Part shown: one piece after another, positions 1-6,862 of the stretch | Position numbering within the stretch: position 1 is the first letter of the stretch | How the letters are laid out: each line of letters starts with the position of its first letter | Assembly (NCBI GenBank): GCA_963991775.1 | Contig: CAXDRM010000010.1 | Location: 1-26,575 of the forward strand | Source of the DNA: CAXDRM01 sp963991775 | Lineage (GTDB): Bacteria > Pseudomonadota > Alphaproteobacteria > Rickettsiales > JABIRX01 | Direction of reading: 5' to 3' | DNA length: 26,575 nt | Position numbers and translations under genes: made by a program | Notes under the pieces: model-generated | The model's database searches: none | What the model was told of the DNA's origin: nothing | Seen by the model: the letters and a program-made list of their open reading frames with translations, nothing else

Positions 1-12
1 TCGTTGTAATAA

Positions 13-55
13 CCAAAAAATACTCGAGTATTATCTATACACTCCGTCTTTTTGG
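13..55. repeat. hairpin repeat with TACTCGAGTA loop, copy 1
   Basis: A stem CCAAAAA (13-19) pairs with TTTTTGG (49-55). The loop contains the perfect palindrome TACTCGAGTA (21-30) and then ACTCCG (41-46). The same arrangement, A-run then TACTCGAGTA then a CTCCG box then a T-run, recurs at 4638-4710 after guaA. Two copies with a conserved loop and differing stems suggest a dispersed repeat family rather than chance. Function unknown. Confidence 0.6.
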
Positions 56-176
56 AGCCTAGCCCATTCGTAAGTTCAATTTATAAAATTACAAATTTTA
101 TAAATATTCACTAACTCAAAGGTCGTTCATTTTGAAAAAAAGTTATTTTACTTTTTTTCTTTATTCACTCACAAAA

Positions 177-214
177 AATCATCTCAATAATGAAAGATTT
201 GTCTCTTGTCTGAA
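177..214 (+). repeat. 38-bp direct repeat, left copy
   Basis: This 38-bp stretch matches 871-908 at 35 of 38 positions in the same orientation. The two copies bracket the toxin-antitoxin pair at 329-798 about 690 bp apart. They could be the scar of a duplication or the ends of a cassette that moved as a unit. No transposase is present. Confidence 0.65.
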
Positions 215-271
215 CTGATTTCTTAGTATTATTCAGTCAGGAAATAGTTAATATTCTCAAGAAAATAATAT

Positions 272-301
272 TTGCTACTATGTAGTACAATGTGCTACAA
301 T
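272..301 (+). promoter_or_regulatory. promoter and operator of the first toxin-antitoxin pair
   Basis: A sigma70-like promoter is visible: -35 TTGCTA (272-277), an 18-bp spacer and -10 TACAAT (296-301). Between and over the boxes lie overlapping dyads: CTAC (275-278), GTAG (282-285) and CTAC (295-298). The 17-bp stretch 282-298 is an imperfect palindrome with one mismatched pair. This is the expected arrangement for autorepression by a ribbon-helix-helix antitoxin. A start near 308 would leave about 20 nt of leader before the ATG at 329, which argues against the longer TTG start at 272. Confidence 0.5.
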
Positions 302-328
302 TGGGTTAAGAACCTTACACTTAATAAA

Positions 329-553
329 ATGTCTAATATATCAATAAGAATACCAGATAATTTGCACAATCTTTTAGTAAAAACGGCTGATCAAGAAGAA
401 AGAAGTAAATCTTGGATTATAAAAAAAGCTTTAGAAAATTACTTAGAAGATTTACGTGATCTTAAAGATGGTATTGCCCAACTTGAAGATCAATTACTCA
501 ATAAGGAAGATCTATTAGATTTAGAAGAAGTTAAAAAACAAAATAACTTATAA
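329..553 (+). CDS. ribbon-helix-helix antitoxin (CopG/RelB-like)
   Basis: A 74-aa protein. Its N-terminus (ISIRIPDNLHNLL, residues 4-16) is the DNA-binding beta strand and first helix of a ribbon-helix-helix fold; RSKSWIIKKALENYLED (about 24-40) is the second helix. The acidic C-terminal tail should wrap the toxin. The reading frame can be extended to a TTG at 272, but that codon sits in the -35 box, so I use the ATG at 329. There is no clear Shine-Dalgarno sequence. The toxin gene starts 5 bp after the stop. Expected roles are to neutralise the toxin and, with it, repress the operon through the dyads at 275-298. Because the partner toxin is truncated, this antitoxin may now be an orphan or serve to buffer the related toxin at 25239. 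Confidence 0.75.
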   Translation: MSNISIRIPDNLHNLLVKTADQEERSKSWIIKKALENYLEDLRDLKDGIAQLEDQLLNKEDLLDLEEVKKQNNL

Positions 554-558
554 TAATA

Positions 559-798
559 GTGACTTATAGAATATTATTTAAAAAAACTGCTGCAAAGAAT
601 TTATCTAAATTAGATAAAAATTTGCAGCAAAAAATAATTGTTAAACTTGAATATATTGCCTCCAACCAAGATCCTACACTATTTGGCAAACCCCTACTTG
701 GTAATAAGAAAGGTCTCTGGCGTTTTAGAGAACAAAATTATCGCATTATTGTGCAAATTAAAAAGAAAGAACTCATTATCTTAATATTAGATGTGTGA
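559..798 (+). pseudogene. RelE/ParE-family toxin, C-terminally truncated by TGA
   Basis: A GTG-started 79-aa protein of the RelE/ParE superfamily. YRILFKKTAAKNLSKL at the start, the LLGNKKGLWRFREQNYRIIVQI core (about 48-69) and the final strand ELIILILDV are typical. Family members continue after that strand with a Gly-His-Arg-Lys-x-x-Tyr segment. Here codon 796-798 is TGA, and the next codons in the same frame read HRKNIYNVK before a TAA at 826-828. The simplest reading is one substitution, GGA to TGA, at the glycine. TGA ends other genes in this window, and Trp in this gene is TGG, so recoding is unlikely. Loss of the conserved Arg and Tyr probably weakens or abolishes the toxin. A sequencing error is the main alternative. 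Confidence 0.75.
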
Positions 799-870
799 CA
801 TCGTAAGAATATATATAATGTAAAATAATCTACTTTATTCACACAAGTTTTGATTGCTTAATTCAGAAAT

Positions 871-908
871 AATCATCACAATAATGTAAGATTTATCTCT
901 TGTCTGAA
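871..908 (+). repeat. 38-bp direct repeat, right copy
   Basis: Matches 177-214 with three substitutions. It lies just downstream of the broken toxin gene and upstream, in the convergent orientation, of the end of the large minus-strand gene. Confidence 0.65.
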
Positions 909-976
909 TAAAGATGTTATTTGATGTTAATCTGAGGACTTATTAAAAGTAGAATAACTCGCATAGCATGTACAAT

Positions 977-2908
977 TTAGTTTATTGTGCCAATACCAGC
1001 AGATGGTGAATCTTCTCTGTTTCTTATGATGTTTCTTATATGTGAATTAAGATATTCTTCTAAAGAGATTTTTCCCTTACCAGTGAATATTTCTACTGCA
1101 ACACCATGCTCAGACATTTTAACTAATTTATCGTACATAGTTTGTTCAGGATCTTTACTATAATTGTAAAATTTTTCTTTTATTTGACGAAAATCTTTGC
1201 CTTGCTCATCTGCTATGGTTATTTTGCGAGCTTCGTCTAGAATAGTAAGATCTTCACCTAGAGATTTCATATATTTTGCATTTATGGTTAAAGATTTTTC
1301 TCCATTTATAGAGGACATATAAAGCATTGGTATGAAAAGAGGCTTATCTTTAGTGCCGGTATGCTCATACATAGTATATTCAATAGTTTTATCTTTAGGA
1401 AATTGGAAAGCGCAAAATGTTTCAAAAGATTTTTTTAATGGTTCTGCCCTACTATTTAATACTTTACCATGTGGTATGCCTCTGCCTTCACTCAATCTCC
1501 TCGCTTCTACTCTTTCTAACTGTGTTGCTGCTGGTATCCATACACCTATGCCAAAACCATTTTTATCTGCTCCTCCATTAGTGGCCCACTGAGTGTAATC
1601 TGTAATTACAACAGGCCAAGCATTTTCAGAAAAAAGAATTGAACCATTATGTTTTGCATTTTTAATCATTTCATTGAAAACTTCCTTACATTTTTTTTGC
1701 GAGATAACTCCTTTTATAGTTTCATATTCATCTATTAATTCTTGAATATCTTTGTTTTGGTCAATAATAAGAGCAATATTTGAAGCAAGTTCTATGATAG
1801 AGGTTTCATCAGTGGTTCTTAGTTGATTATATTCATCAATAATCCGATTAAGATCATAAAAAATTCTGTCTATTTTTTTATTAAGCAAATATAGCACATT
1901 ATCAAAATATCTACTATCTTGATAATCATATTTTTGCATAATATCACTAGCTTCAGAAAAAATTTTATAAGCAACTTTAGCAGTTTGTTGCGCTACATCA
2001 AATTTTGCTAGCTCGCTACCAAATAGTTTATATATTTGTTTTAAGTCTCTTAATACGCCAAAATGCTTTAGCAAGGATAATTTATAATGTTGTAATAATT
2101 CACTATCATTTGTATTTAGTGATGGCCTACCGATAATTGATGAAGCCGATAATAATTTATATAAATGGCTATCAAAAATTTCACGAAAATCATCAGCAGA
2201 TTCATGAAAAATAGTTTCGTGGTTATCTCCTTTAATTAGCCGATATGCTTTCTCAAATAGTTTTTTATCAACAGAAAAGGCTTTTTGTGACTCTAACTGT
2301 TTTACTATGTTTTCTAAAGGCTGTTTTTCATCATCAGTTAATGTGCTATTAAGATTATGTATACGGGCTATCACATAAAGAAAAAGAGGGTTAAGGCTAC
2401 CTTTGCCGCTAGCATATGGACCAGAAAGAGAAAATACAGTATTAGGTTCAGTTACAGCGTTTGTATTCCTTTTAATAAAATGTGAGCGCGTTTCCATATA
2501 GTTGTCAAATCTATTAAAAATAAAGTCTAGAATATTGTATGCATGATTTGTTATTATAGAAGTTTCAGCAATCTCTGTTTTTTCTTCAGAATCATTTATT
2601 TGTTTATATAGTTTTTCAGCATTATCAAAGGCTTGTTGTATTTGAGCATCATTTTCAGCAGATTTATTAATGAGCTGCATTTTATATTTGATGGTTTGAA
2701 TTTCTTTTGCATTGAGATCTTTTAAAAAATTTTTTAGAATTAAGTTTATTCTTGGTGTTTGTGCATGTGAACGAAACTCAAGAGCTGGATTTTTTAAAAC
2801 ATAGCCTTGCACTTCTTTTAAAATATATTCAGCTAAGTTACCTAAAAAAAGTCGATTAGGATTTGTGCGTTGGAAGATTATTTGTGATAGCGCTTTATTT
2901 TTTGTCAT
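977..2908 (-). CDS. 643-aa protein of unknown function, P-loop kinase-like (possible zeta-type effector)
   Basis: I do not recognise this protein as a whole. It starts at an ATG with a good Shine-Dalgarno (AGAGGA, 5 nt upstream) and a near-consensus promoter. Residues 1-155 look helical and charged. SLSGPYASGKGSL (160-172) is a P-loop of the GxxxxGKG[S/T] kind seen in adenylate-kinase-like enzymes. Residues 180-425 form a long helical stretch. The segment 455-495 (VWIPAATQLERVEARR, then SEGRGIPHGKVLNSR) resembles the LID of zeta toxins and related kinases: a strand, several arginines, a Gly-Arg-x-[I/V]-Pro turn and a basic helix. A strand-like GSILFSENAWPVV (422-434) precedes it. So it may be a nucleotide or small-molecule kinase with a large helical insert. 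No signal peptide or membrane segment is seen. The size, lack of familiar relatives and VirD4 in the window make a secreted effector plausible. The kinase idea is an inference. Confidence 0.6.
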   Translation of the reverse strand: MTKNKALSQIIFQRTNPNRLFLGNLAEYILKEVQGYVLKNPALEFRSHAQTPRINLILKNFLKDLNAKEIQTIKYKMQLINKSAENDAQIQQAFDNAEKLYKQINDSEEKTEIAETSIITNHAYNILDFIFNRFDNYMETRSHFIKRNTNAVTEPNTVFSLSGPYASGKGSLNPLFLYVIARIHNLNSTLTDDEKQPLENIVKQLESQKAFSVDKKLFEKAYRLIKGDNHETIFHESADDFREIFDSHLYKLLSASSIIGRPSLNTNDSELLQHYKLSLLKHFGVLRDLKQIYKLFGSELAKFDVAQQTAKVAYKIFSEASDIMQKYDYQDSRYFDNVLYLLNKKIDRIFYDLNRIIDEYNQLRTTDETSIIELASNIALIIDQNKDIQELIDEYETIKGVISQKKCKEVFNEMIKNAKHNGSILFSENAWPVVITDYTQWATNGGADKNGFGIGVWIPAATQLERVEARRLSEGRGIPHGKVLNSRAEPLKKSFETFCAFQFPKDKTIEYTMYEHTGTKDKPLFIPMLYMSSINGEKSLTINAKYMKSLGEDLTILDEARKITIADEQGKDFRQIKEKFYNYSKDPEQTMYDKLVKMSEHGVAVEIFTGKGKISLEEYLNSHIRNIIRNREDSPSAGIGTIN

Positions 2909-2933
2909 AATTTCCTCTACCAGATTTTAGAAT

Positions 2934-2962
2934 ATTATAGCAAAAAAGCGACTATGCGTCAA
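2934..2962 (-). promoter_or_regulatory. strong promoter of the 643-aa gene
   Basis: Read on the minus strand: TTGACG (complement of 2957-2962), a 17-bp spacer and a perfect TATAAT (complement of 2934-2939). Transcription would start near 2927, leaving a leader of about 20 nt that contains AGAGGA just before the ATG at 2908. This is one of the two best promoters in the window. Confidence 0.65.
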
Positions 2963-2980
2963 ATTACCCAATTAAAGCTA

Positions 2981-3009
2981 TTTATTCTTTACTTGTAATG
3001 CTTTATAAA
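2981..3009 (+). promoter_or_regulatory. possible guaA promoter
   Basis: TTTATT (2981-2986), a 17-bp spacer and TATAAA (3004-3009) could form a weak sigma70 promoter about 30 nt upstream of the guaA start, divergent from the strong promoter at 2934-2962. The -35 match is poor. Confidence 0.3.
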
Positions 3010-3040
3010 ATGCGCAAAGAAAACTCTATTAGCTAAAGCA

Positions 3041-4573
3041 ATGACCCAGAAAATTCTCATTATCGATTTTGGTTCACAAGTTACTAAATTAATTGCTCGA
3101 CGAGTACGTGAAATAGGCTTTTATTCTGAGATAATTAATTACCATGAAGATTTTACAAAAATTAAAGATTTTGCGCCAGCCGCAATAATCTTTTCTGGAG
3201 GTCCTGCTTCAGTAAATGCAGATAATGCTCCAGATCTTTCGGCCGAAATTTTTAAACTTAATATTCCTATTCTGGGTATTTGTTATGGTCAGCAATTAAT
3301 TTGCCGCAAATTAGGTGGCCAAGTTTCTTATGCAGATAATCATGAATATGGTAAGGCAGAAATTGCAATTCTAACCGAGCATCCGTTGCTTGCAGATGTG
3401 CATAATAAACAAGTTTGGATGAGTCATGGTGATGTAGTTGATCAATTGCCAGAAAATTTTAAAGCGATTGCTAAAACCGACTCTGCGCCTTTTGCCGTAA
3501 TTGCTAATGATCTAGAAAAAATCTATGCTATGCAATTTCACCCAGAAGTAGTGCATACTATTTGTGGTACAGAAATTATCAAAAATTTTCTTACTAAAAT
3601 CTGTGCCCTAACGCCAGATTGGAATATGCATAATTATAAAGATGTAGCTATTCAGCAAATCAAAGAAAAAGTAGGTACCAAAAAAGTTATTTGCGGCGTA
3701 AGTGGTGGAGTTGATTCTACTGTAACTGCAGCTTTAATTAATGCCGCAATTGGTGAGCAATTAACTTGTATTTTTGTTGATACTGGTTTGCTCAGAAAAA
3801 ATGAGGCAGAGCAGGTTAAAGAAGTATTCTCTAGCTTTGCTAAAAATTTTATCTTTGTTGATGCTGGTGAAATTTTCTTGAGCAAATTAGCAGGAATTAG
3901 TGATCCTGAACAAAAGCGTAAAATTATTGGACGTACCTTCATCGAAATTTTTGATCAAGAAGCAGCTAAAATACCAGATGCGGATTTTCTAGCACAAGGA
4001 ACCTTATACCCTGATGTAATTGAATCTAGTCATCCTACAGGCGGTGCTAGCCAAACGATAAAATCGCACCATAATGTTGGTGGTTTGCCAGAAGAAATGA
4101 AATTGCAATTGCTTGAGCCACTACGTGAATTATTTAAAGATGAAGTTCGTGCTTTAGGAATTGAGTTGGATGTGCCAGAAGATTTAGTCTATCGCCATCC
4201 TTTTCCCGGACCAGGGCTTGCGATCAGAATTCCAGGAGAAATTACCGAAGATAAAGTTAAAATCTTGCAAGAGGCTGATGATATTTTTATCAGCTCCATC
4301 AAGCAAGCAGGTCTGTATCAAGAAATTTGGCAGGCTTTTGCAGTGCTGCTGCCAGTTAAAACAGTAGGTGTGATGGGTGATCAGCGTACCTATGAGAATG
4401 TTCTAGCACTTCGCGCCGTTACCGCCTCAGATGGGATGACCGCCGAATATTATCATTTTGAACATGAATTTCTTGGTAAAGTTGCTACCAAAATTATTAA
4501 TGAGGTTAGAGGGGTTAATCGGGTTACGTACGATATTACGTCTAAACCACCCGGCACCATCGAATGGGAATAA
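3041..4573 (+). CDS. guaA: GMP synthase (glutamine-hydrolysing)
   Basis: A 510-aa enzyme that makes GMP from XMP, ATP and glutamine, the last step of guanylate synthesis; cytosolic. The N-terminal class I glutamine amidotransferase domain has the nucleophile Cys81 in GICYGQQ and the FHPE pair His167/Glu169. The ATP-pyrophosphatase domain has the P-loop SGGVDS (221-226), followed by the KSHHNVGGLPE segment. The C-terminal dimerisation domain ends in the usual SKPPGTIEWE. Length and motif order are normal and nothing is missing. It is transcribed away from the 643-aa gene and followed by a 500-bp repeat-rich gap, so it is probably a single-gene unit. The nested hairpin beginning at its stop codon may end transcription. 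Confidence 0.97.
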   Translation: MTQKILIIDFGSQVTKLIARRVREIGFYSEIINYHEDFTKIKDFAPAAIIFSGGPASVNADNAPDLSAEIFKLNIPILGICYGQQLICRKLGGQVSYADNHEYGKAEIAILTEHPLLADVHNKQVWMSHGDVVDQLPENFKAIAKTDSAPFAVIANDLEKIYAMQFHPEVVHTICGTEIIKNFLTKICALTPDWNMHNYKDVAIQQIKEKVGTKKVICGVSGGVDSTVTAALINAAIGEQLTCIFVDTGLLRKNEAEQVKEVFSSFAKNFIFVDAGEIFLSKLAGISDPEQKRKIIGRTFIEIFDQEAAKIPDADFLAQGTLYPDVIESSHPTGGASQTIKSHHNVGGLPEEMKLQLLEPLRELFKDEVRALGIELDVPEDLVYRHPFPGPGLAIRIPGEITEDKVKILQEADDIFISSIKQAGLYQEIWQAFAVLLPVKTVGVMGDQRTYENVLALRAVTASDGMTAEYYHFEHEFLGKVATKIINEVRGVNRVTYDITSKPPGTIEWE

Positions 4574-4739
4574 AGCGCATATTTTTTGGTGATTTTCATA
4601 TTCATTGGGCTTAATCCCAATGAATATGGCAGAGCTAACAAAACCAAATAGTTAAAAAATACTCGAGTACTTGTTTGTACGCTCCGCTTTTTTAACTATT
4701 TGTTTTGTTAAAAATTCCTCAAAAACTATGCGCTTTATT
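4569..4739. repeat. nested long hairpin element after guaA
   Basis: Three sets of inverted arms lie inside one another. The outer arms are 4569-4581 (AATAAAGCGCATA) and 4727-4739, a perfect 13-bp pair that includes the guaA stop codon. Inside is a local hairpin around 4600-4626 (TATTCATTGGG pairing with CCCAATGAATA). A further inner hairpin is formed by 4646-4659 and 4688-4701 (14 bp perfect), extended outward to 4638 and 4710 with one bulged base. Its loop contains TACTCGAGTA (4660-4669) and GCTCCGC, matching the element at 13-55. It could act as a terminator or a stabilising RNA structure, or be a small non-autonomous mobile element. No coding capacity is seen. Confidence 0.65.
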
Positions 4740-4866
4740 ACCTGTTGTAATGTGAAATTCTAAGGTACAAAATAGTCTAAAAATAGGGCGCTTTATTATA
4801 TATCACTTCGCTACTCAACATCTGAAAAAAGCAAAAATCATCTCAGGAAAATGAGTTTATTTAAGT

Positions 4867-4908
4867 CCAACCGGCTCTTGAGCTTGCCGAAAGATTAGGT
4901 TGGTTTAA
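4867..4908. repeat. GAGCTTGCCGAA hairpin module, copy 1
   Basis: CCAACCGG at the left pairs loosely with GGTTGG at the right, and the centre carries GAGCTTGCCGAA. A second copy with the same flanks and centre lies at 11180-11220 before fadD. The 12-bp core is identical in both. Confidence 0.55.
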
Positions 4909-4926
4909 CTCTATATATAACAAACT

Positions 4927-4962
4927 GATTAGTAAAAACTGAACTGAGTATTGGTCAAAAAA
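4927..4962. repeat. 36-bp dispersed repeat, copy 1
   Basis: Begins GATTAGTAAAAACTGAACTG. Its reverse complement occurs at 19037-19072 with a single mismatch in 36 bp. The two copies are 14 kb apart in unrelated gaps, so this is a dispersed intergenic repeat. Function unknown. Confidence 0.7.
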
Positions 4963-5076
4963 CAGTGCAGCAATAGCTAGAGGGCCGTTTAAATCTTAGA
5001 GGTTTTTTTATGTTTTTTTTACTGTAGAAATCTAAAAAAAATCATCCTATATTCGATATTATATTTATAGTTTTAT

Positions 5077-6852
5077 ATGGATCCGAAGAGTAAAAATTTT
5101 CTAATTTTTGCAGTTTTATTCTCTCTAATAGTGTTGTTGTTTTTCTACATCACTACCCTTACAGCTGTTGGTTTGATTAGTAATAATGGTTTTAAAACCT
5201 CTTGGTCTATCCTGATTAAAAATAATTTTTTTGGCCAAGTAAAAACGCTATGGATTTCTTTTGAACGCTACTGGCAAATCTGGTGGGCTAATAAAGATGC
5301 GCTCACTATGGAGTCTAAAAATTATTTTCCACTCAAATTATTTTTAGCAACCTTCATCCCAAATGGTATCTTATTGATCTTAATATTTTTGTTTCGGGCG
5401 CCAATTATGGATTTTCGTCCTTTCAAAGAAAAAGAAAAAATTCATGGTGATGCTAAATGGGCAGATGAAAAAGAGAAAAAGAAAGCAGGTCTGCGTTCTA
5501 AACAAGGTATGCTACTCGGTAAAGATCGTAAAGGATATTTGATTGGTGGTGGTTATCAACATGCCCTACTCTTTGCCCCTACAGGTTCGGGAAAAGGTGT
5601 AGGTTTTGTGATACCAAATTTACTATTCTGGACCGATTCAGTTCTAGTGCATGATATTAAATTAGAAAATTACGAGCTGACTAGCGGCTATCGTCAAAAG
5701 AAAATGAAACAAAAAGTGTTTTTGTGGAATCCTGCCGATCCAGAAGGAGTTAGCCATTGCTATAATCCGCTTGATTTCGTTAGTCGTAAAATGGGACAGG
5801 TGGTGGATGATGTGCAAAAAATCGCTAATCTATTATTACCCGAACAAGAATTTTGGCAGAATGAGGCACGCAGTTTAATTGTAGGTATCATGCTTTATCT
5901 GCTTGCTGATAAAAATAAAATAAAGTCTTTTGGTGAAGTAGTAAGAACGTTAAGAAGTGATGATGTCGTTTATAATCTGGCAGTCGTGTTAGATACTATG
6001 GGTAAAGATATTCACCCAGTTGCCTATATGAATATCGCCGCATTTTTACAAAAAGCAGATAAAGAACGTTCAGGTGTGATTTCAACCGCCAATTCTTCTT
6101 TAGAATTATGGTCCAACCCGTTAATTGATGCTACTACCGCTACTAGTGATTTTGACGTGCGTACTTTTAAACAGCAACCAACCACAGTATATGTGGGCCT
6201 AACACCAGATAATATTCATCGTTTGCAACCTTTGATGAAGATTTTCTATCAGCAAACTTCAGCTGCTTTATCAGCAAGAATGCCAACTAAAGAAGATAAA
6301 TTTGGCGTGATGTATATGATGGACGAATTTCCGACACTTGGTAAAATGGAACAATTCCAATCAGGAATTGCCTATTTTCGAGGCTATAAGGTAAGATTAT
6401 TTCTTATTATTCAAGATACAGAGCAGCTTAAAGGTACTTATGAAGAAGCCGGGATGAATTCATTTTTGTCAAATGCTACTTATCGTATTACTTTTGCGGC
6501 CAATAATGTCGAAACCGCAAATTTAATCTCGCAATTAATTGGTAATAAAACAGTAAAACAAGAATCACTTAATAAACCAAGATTCTTAGATCTTAATCCA
6601 GCATCACGTTCGTTACATGTATCAGAAACTCAGCGTGCCTTGCTTTTGCCGCAAGAGGTAATTAATTTGCATCGTGATGAACAAATTTTGCTTATTGAGG
6701 CAAGTCCACCAATTAAAAGTAAAAAAATTAAATATTATGCTGATAAATTTTTTACTAAAAGATTGTTAAAACAAATACCAATTCCAACCCAAGAGCCGTT
6801 TATTCCAGGTACAAGTAAGGCTCCACAACCAAAACAACAGCAACAAAATTAG
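5077..6852 (+). CDS. virD4: type IV secretion coupling protein VirD4/TraG
   Basis: A 591-aa inner-membrane ATPase that brings substrates to a type IV secretion channel. Two N-terminal membrane segments are visible (about 8-31 and 88-107). They are followed by the cytoplasmic domain with GDAKWA (124-129), typical of the family, a Walker A motif APTGSGKG (167-174), and a Walker B motif MMDEFPTLG (Asp and Glu near 415-416). The Gln-rich C-terminal tail is low complexity. Length fits Rickettsiales VirD4. In Rickettsia, virD4 usually sits at the end of a virB8-virB11 block; here no virB gene is adjacent and guaA lies upstream, so the locus is rearranged or the virB genes are elsewhere. The gene is followed 10 bp later by pfkB and may be cotranscribed with it. 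It implies a working type IV system in this organism. Confidence 0.95.
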   Translation: MDPKSKNFLIFAVLFSLIVLLFFYITTLTAVGLISNNGFKTSWSILIKNNFFGQVKTLWISFERYWQIWWANKDALTMESKNYFPLKLFLATFIPNGILLILIFLFRAPIMDFRPFKEKEKIHGDAKWADEKEKKKAGLRSKQGMLLGKDRKGYLIGGGYQHALLFAPTGSGKGVGFVIPNLLFWTDSVLVHDIKLENYELTSGYRQKKMKQKVFLWNPADPEGVSHCYNPLDFVSRKMGQVVDDVQKIANLLLPEQEFWQNEARSLIVGIMLYLLADKNKIKSFGEVVRTLRSDDVVYNLAVVLDTMGKDIHPVAYMNIAAFLQKADKERSGVISTANSSLELWSNPLIDATTATSDFDVRTFKQQPTTVYVGLTPDNIHRLQPLMKIFYQQTSAALSARMPTKEDKFGVMYMMDEFPTLGKMEQFQSGIAYFRGYKVRLFLIIQDTEQLKGTYEEAGMNSFLSNATYRITFAANNVETANLISQLIGNKTVKQESLNKPRFLDLNPASRSLHVSETQRALLLPQEVINLHRDEQILLIEASPPIKSKKIKYYADKFFTKRLLKQIPIPTQEPFIPGTSKAPQPKQQQQN

Positions 6853-6862
6853 GTAAATTATT

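Larger units (their letters stand above)
1..328. other. AT-rich intergenic region with hairpins
   Basis: No gene is supported here. The stretch holds a hairpin element (13-55) whose loop carries the palindrome TACTCGAGTA, a second perfect AT-only hairpin (stem 80-90 with 94-104, loop of 3), one copy of a 38-bp repeat (177-214), and then the promoter and operator of the toxin-antitoxin pair (272-301). The AT-only hairpin is followed by no clear T-run, so I do not call it a terminator. Confidence 0.6.
4740..5076. other. intergenic region upstream of virD4 with two repeat modules
   Basis: No gene is visible. The region holds a hairpin module containing GAGCTTGCCGAA (4867-4908, related to 11180-11220) and a 36-bp module (4927-4962) that reappears inverted at 19037-19072 with one mismatch. 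A clear promoter for virD4 is not seen; poly-T and poly-A runs lie at 5004-5040. Confidence 0.5.

Noticed and set aside
559..828. TGA recoded as tryptophan or selenocysteine in the RelE-like toxin
   Set aside because: TGA ends ampG and fadD in this window and tryptophans are written TGG. The family has glycine at this position, so a nonsense change is simpler.
1332..1592. Open frame on the plus strand inside the 643-aa gene
   Set aside because: It is antisense to a long, well-supported gene with its own promoter, and its translation has no recognisable pattern.
4574..5076. tRNA, tmRNA or CRISPR in the repeat-rich gaps
   Set aside because: No cloverleaf with a TTC loop, no tag-peptide frame and no regular direct repeats with unique spacers were seen; the repeats are inverted and irregular.
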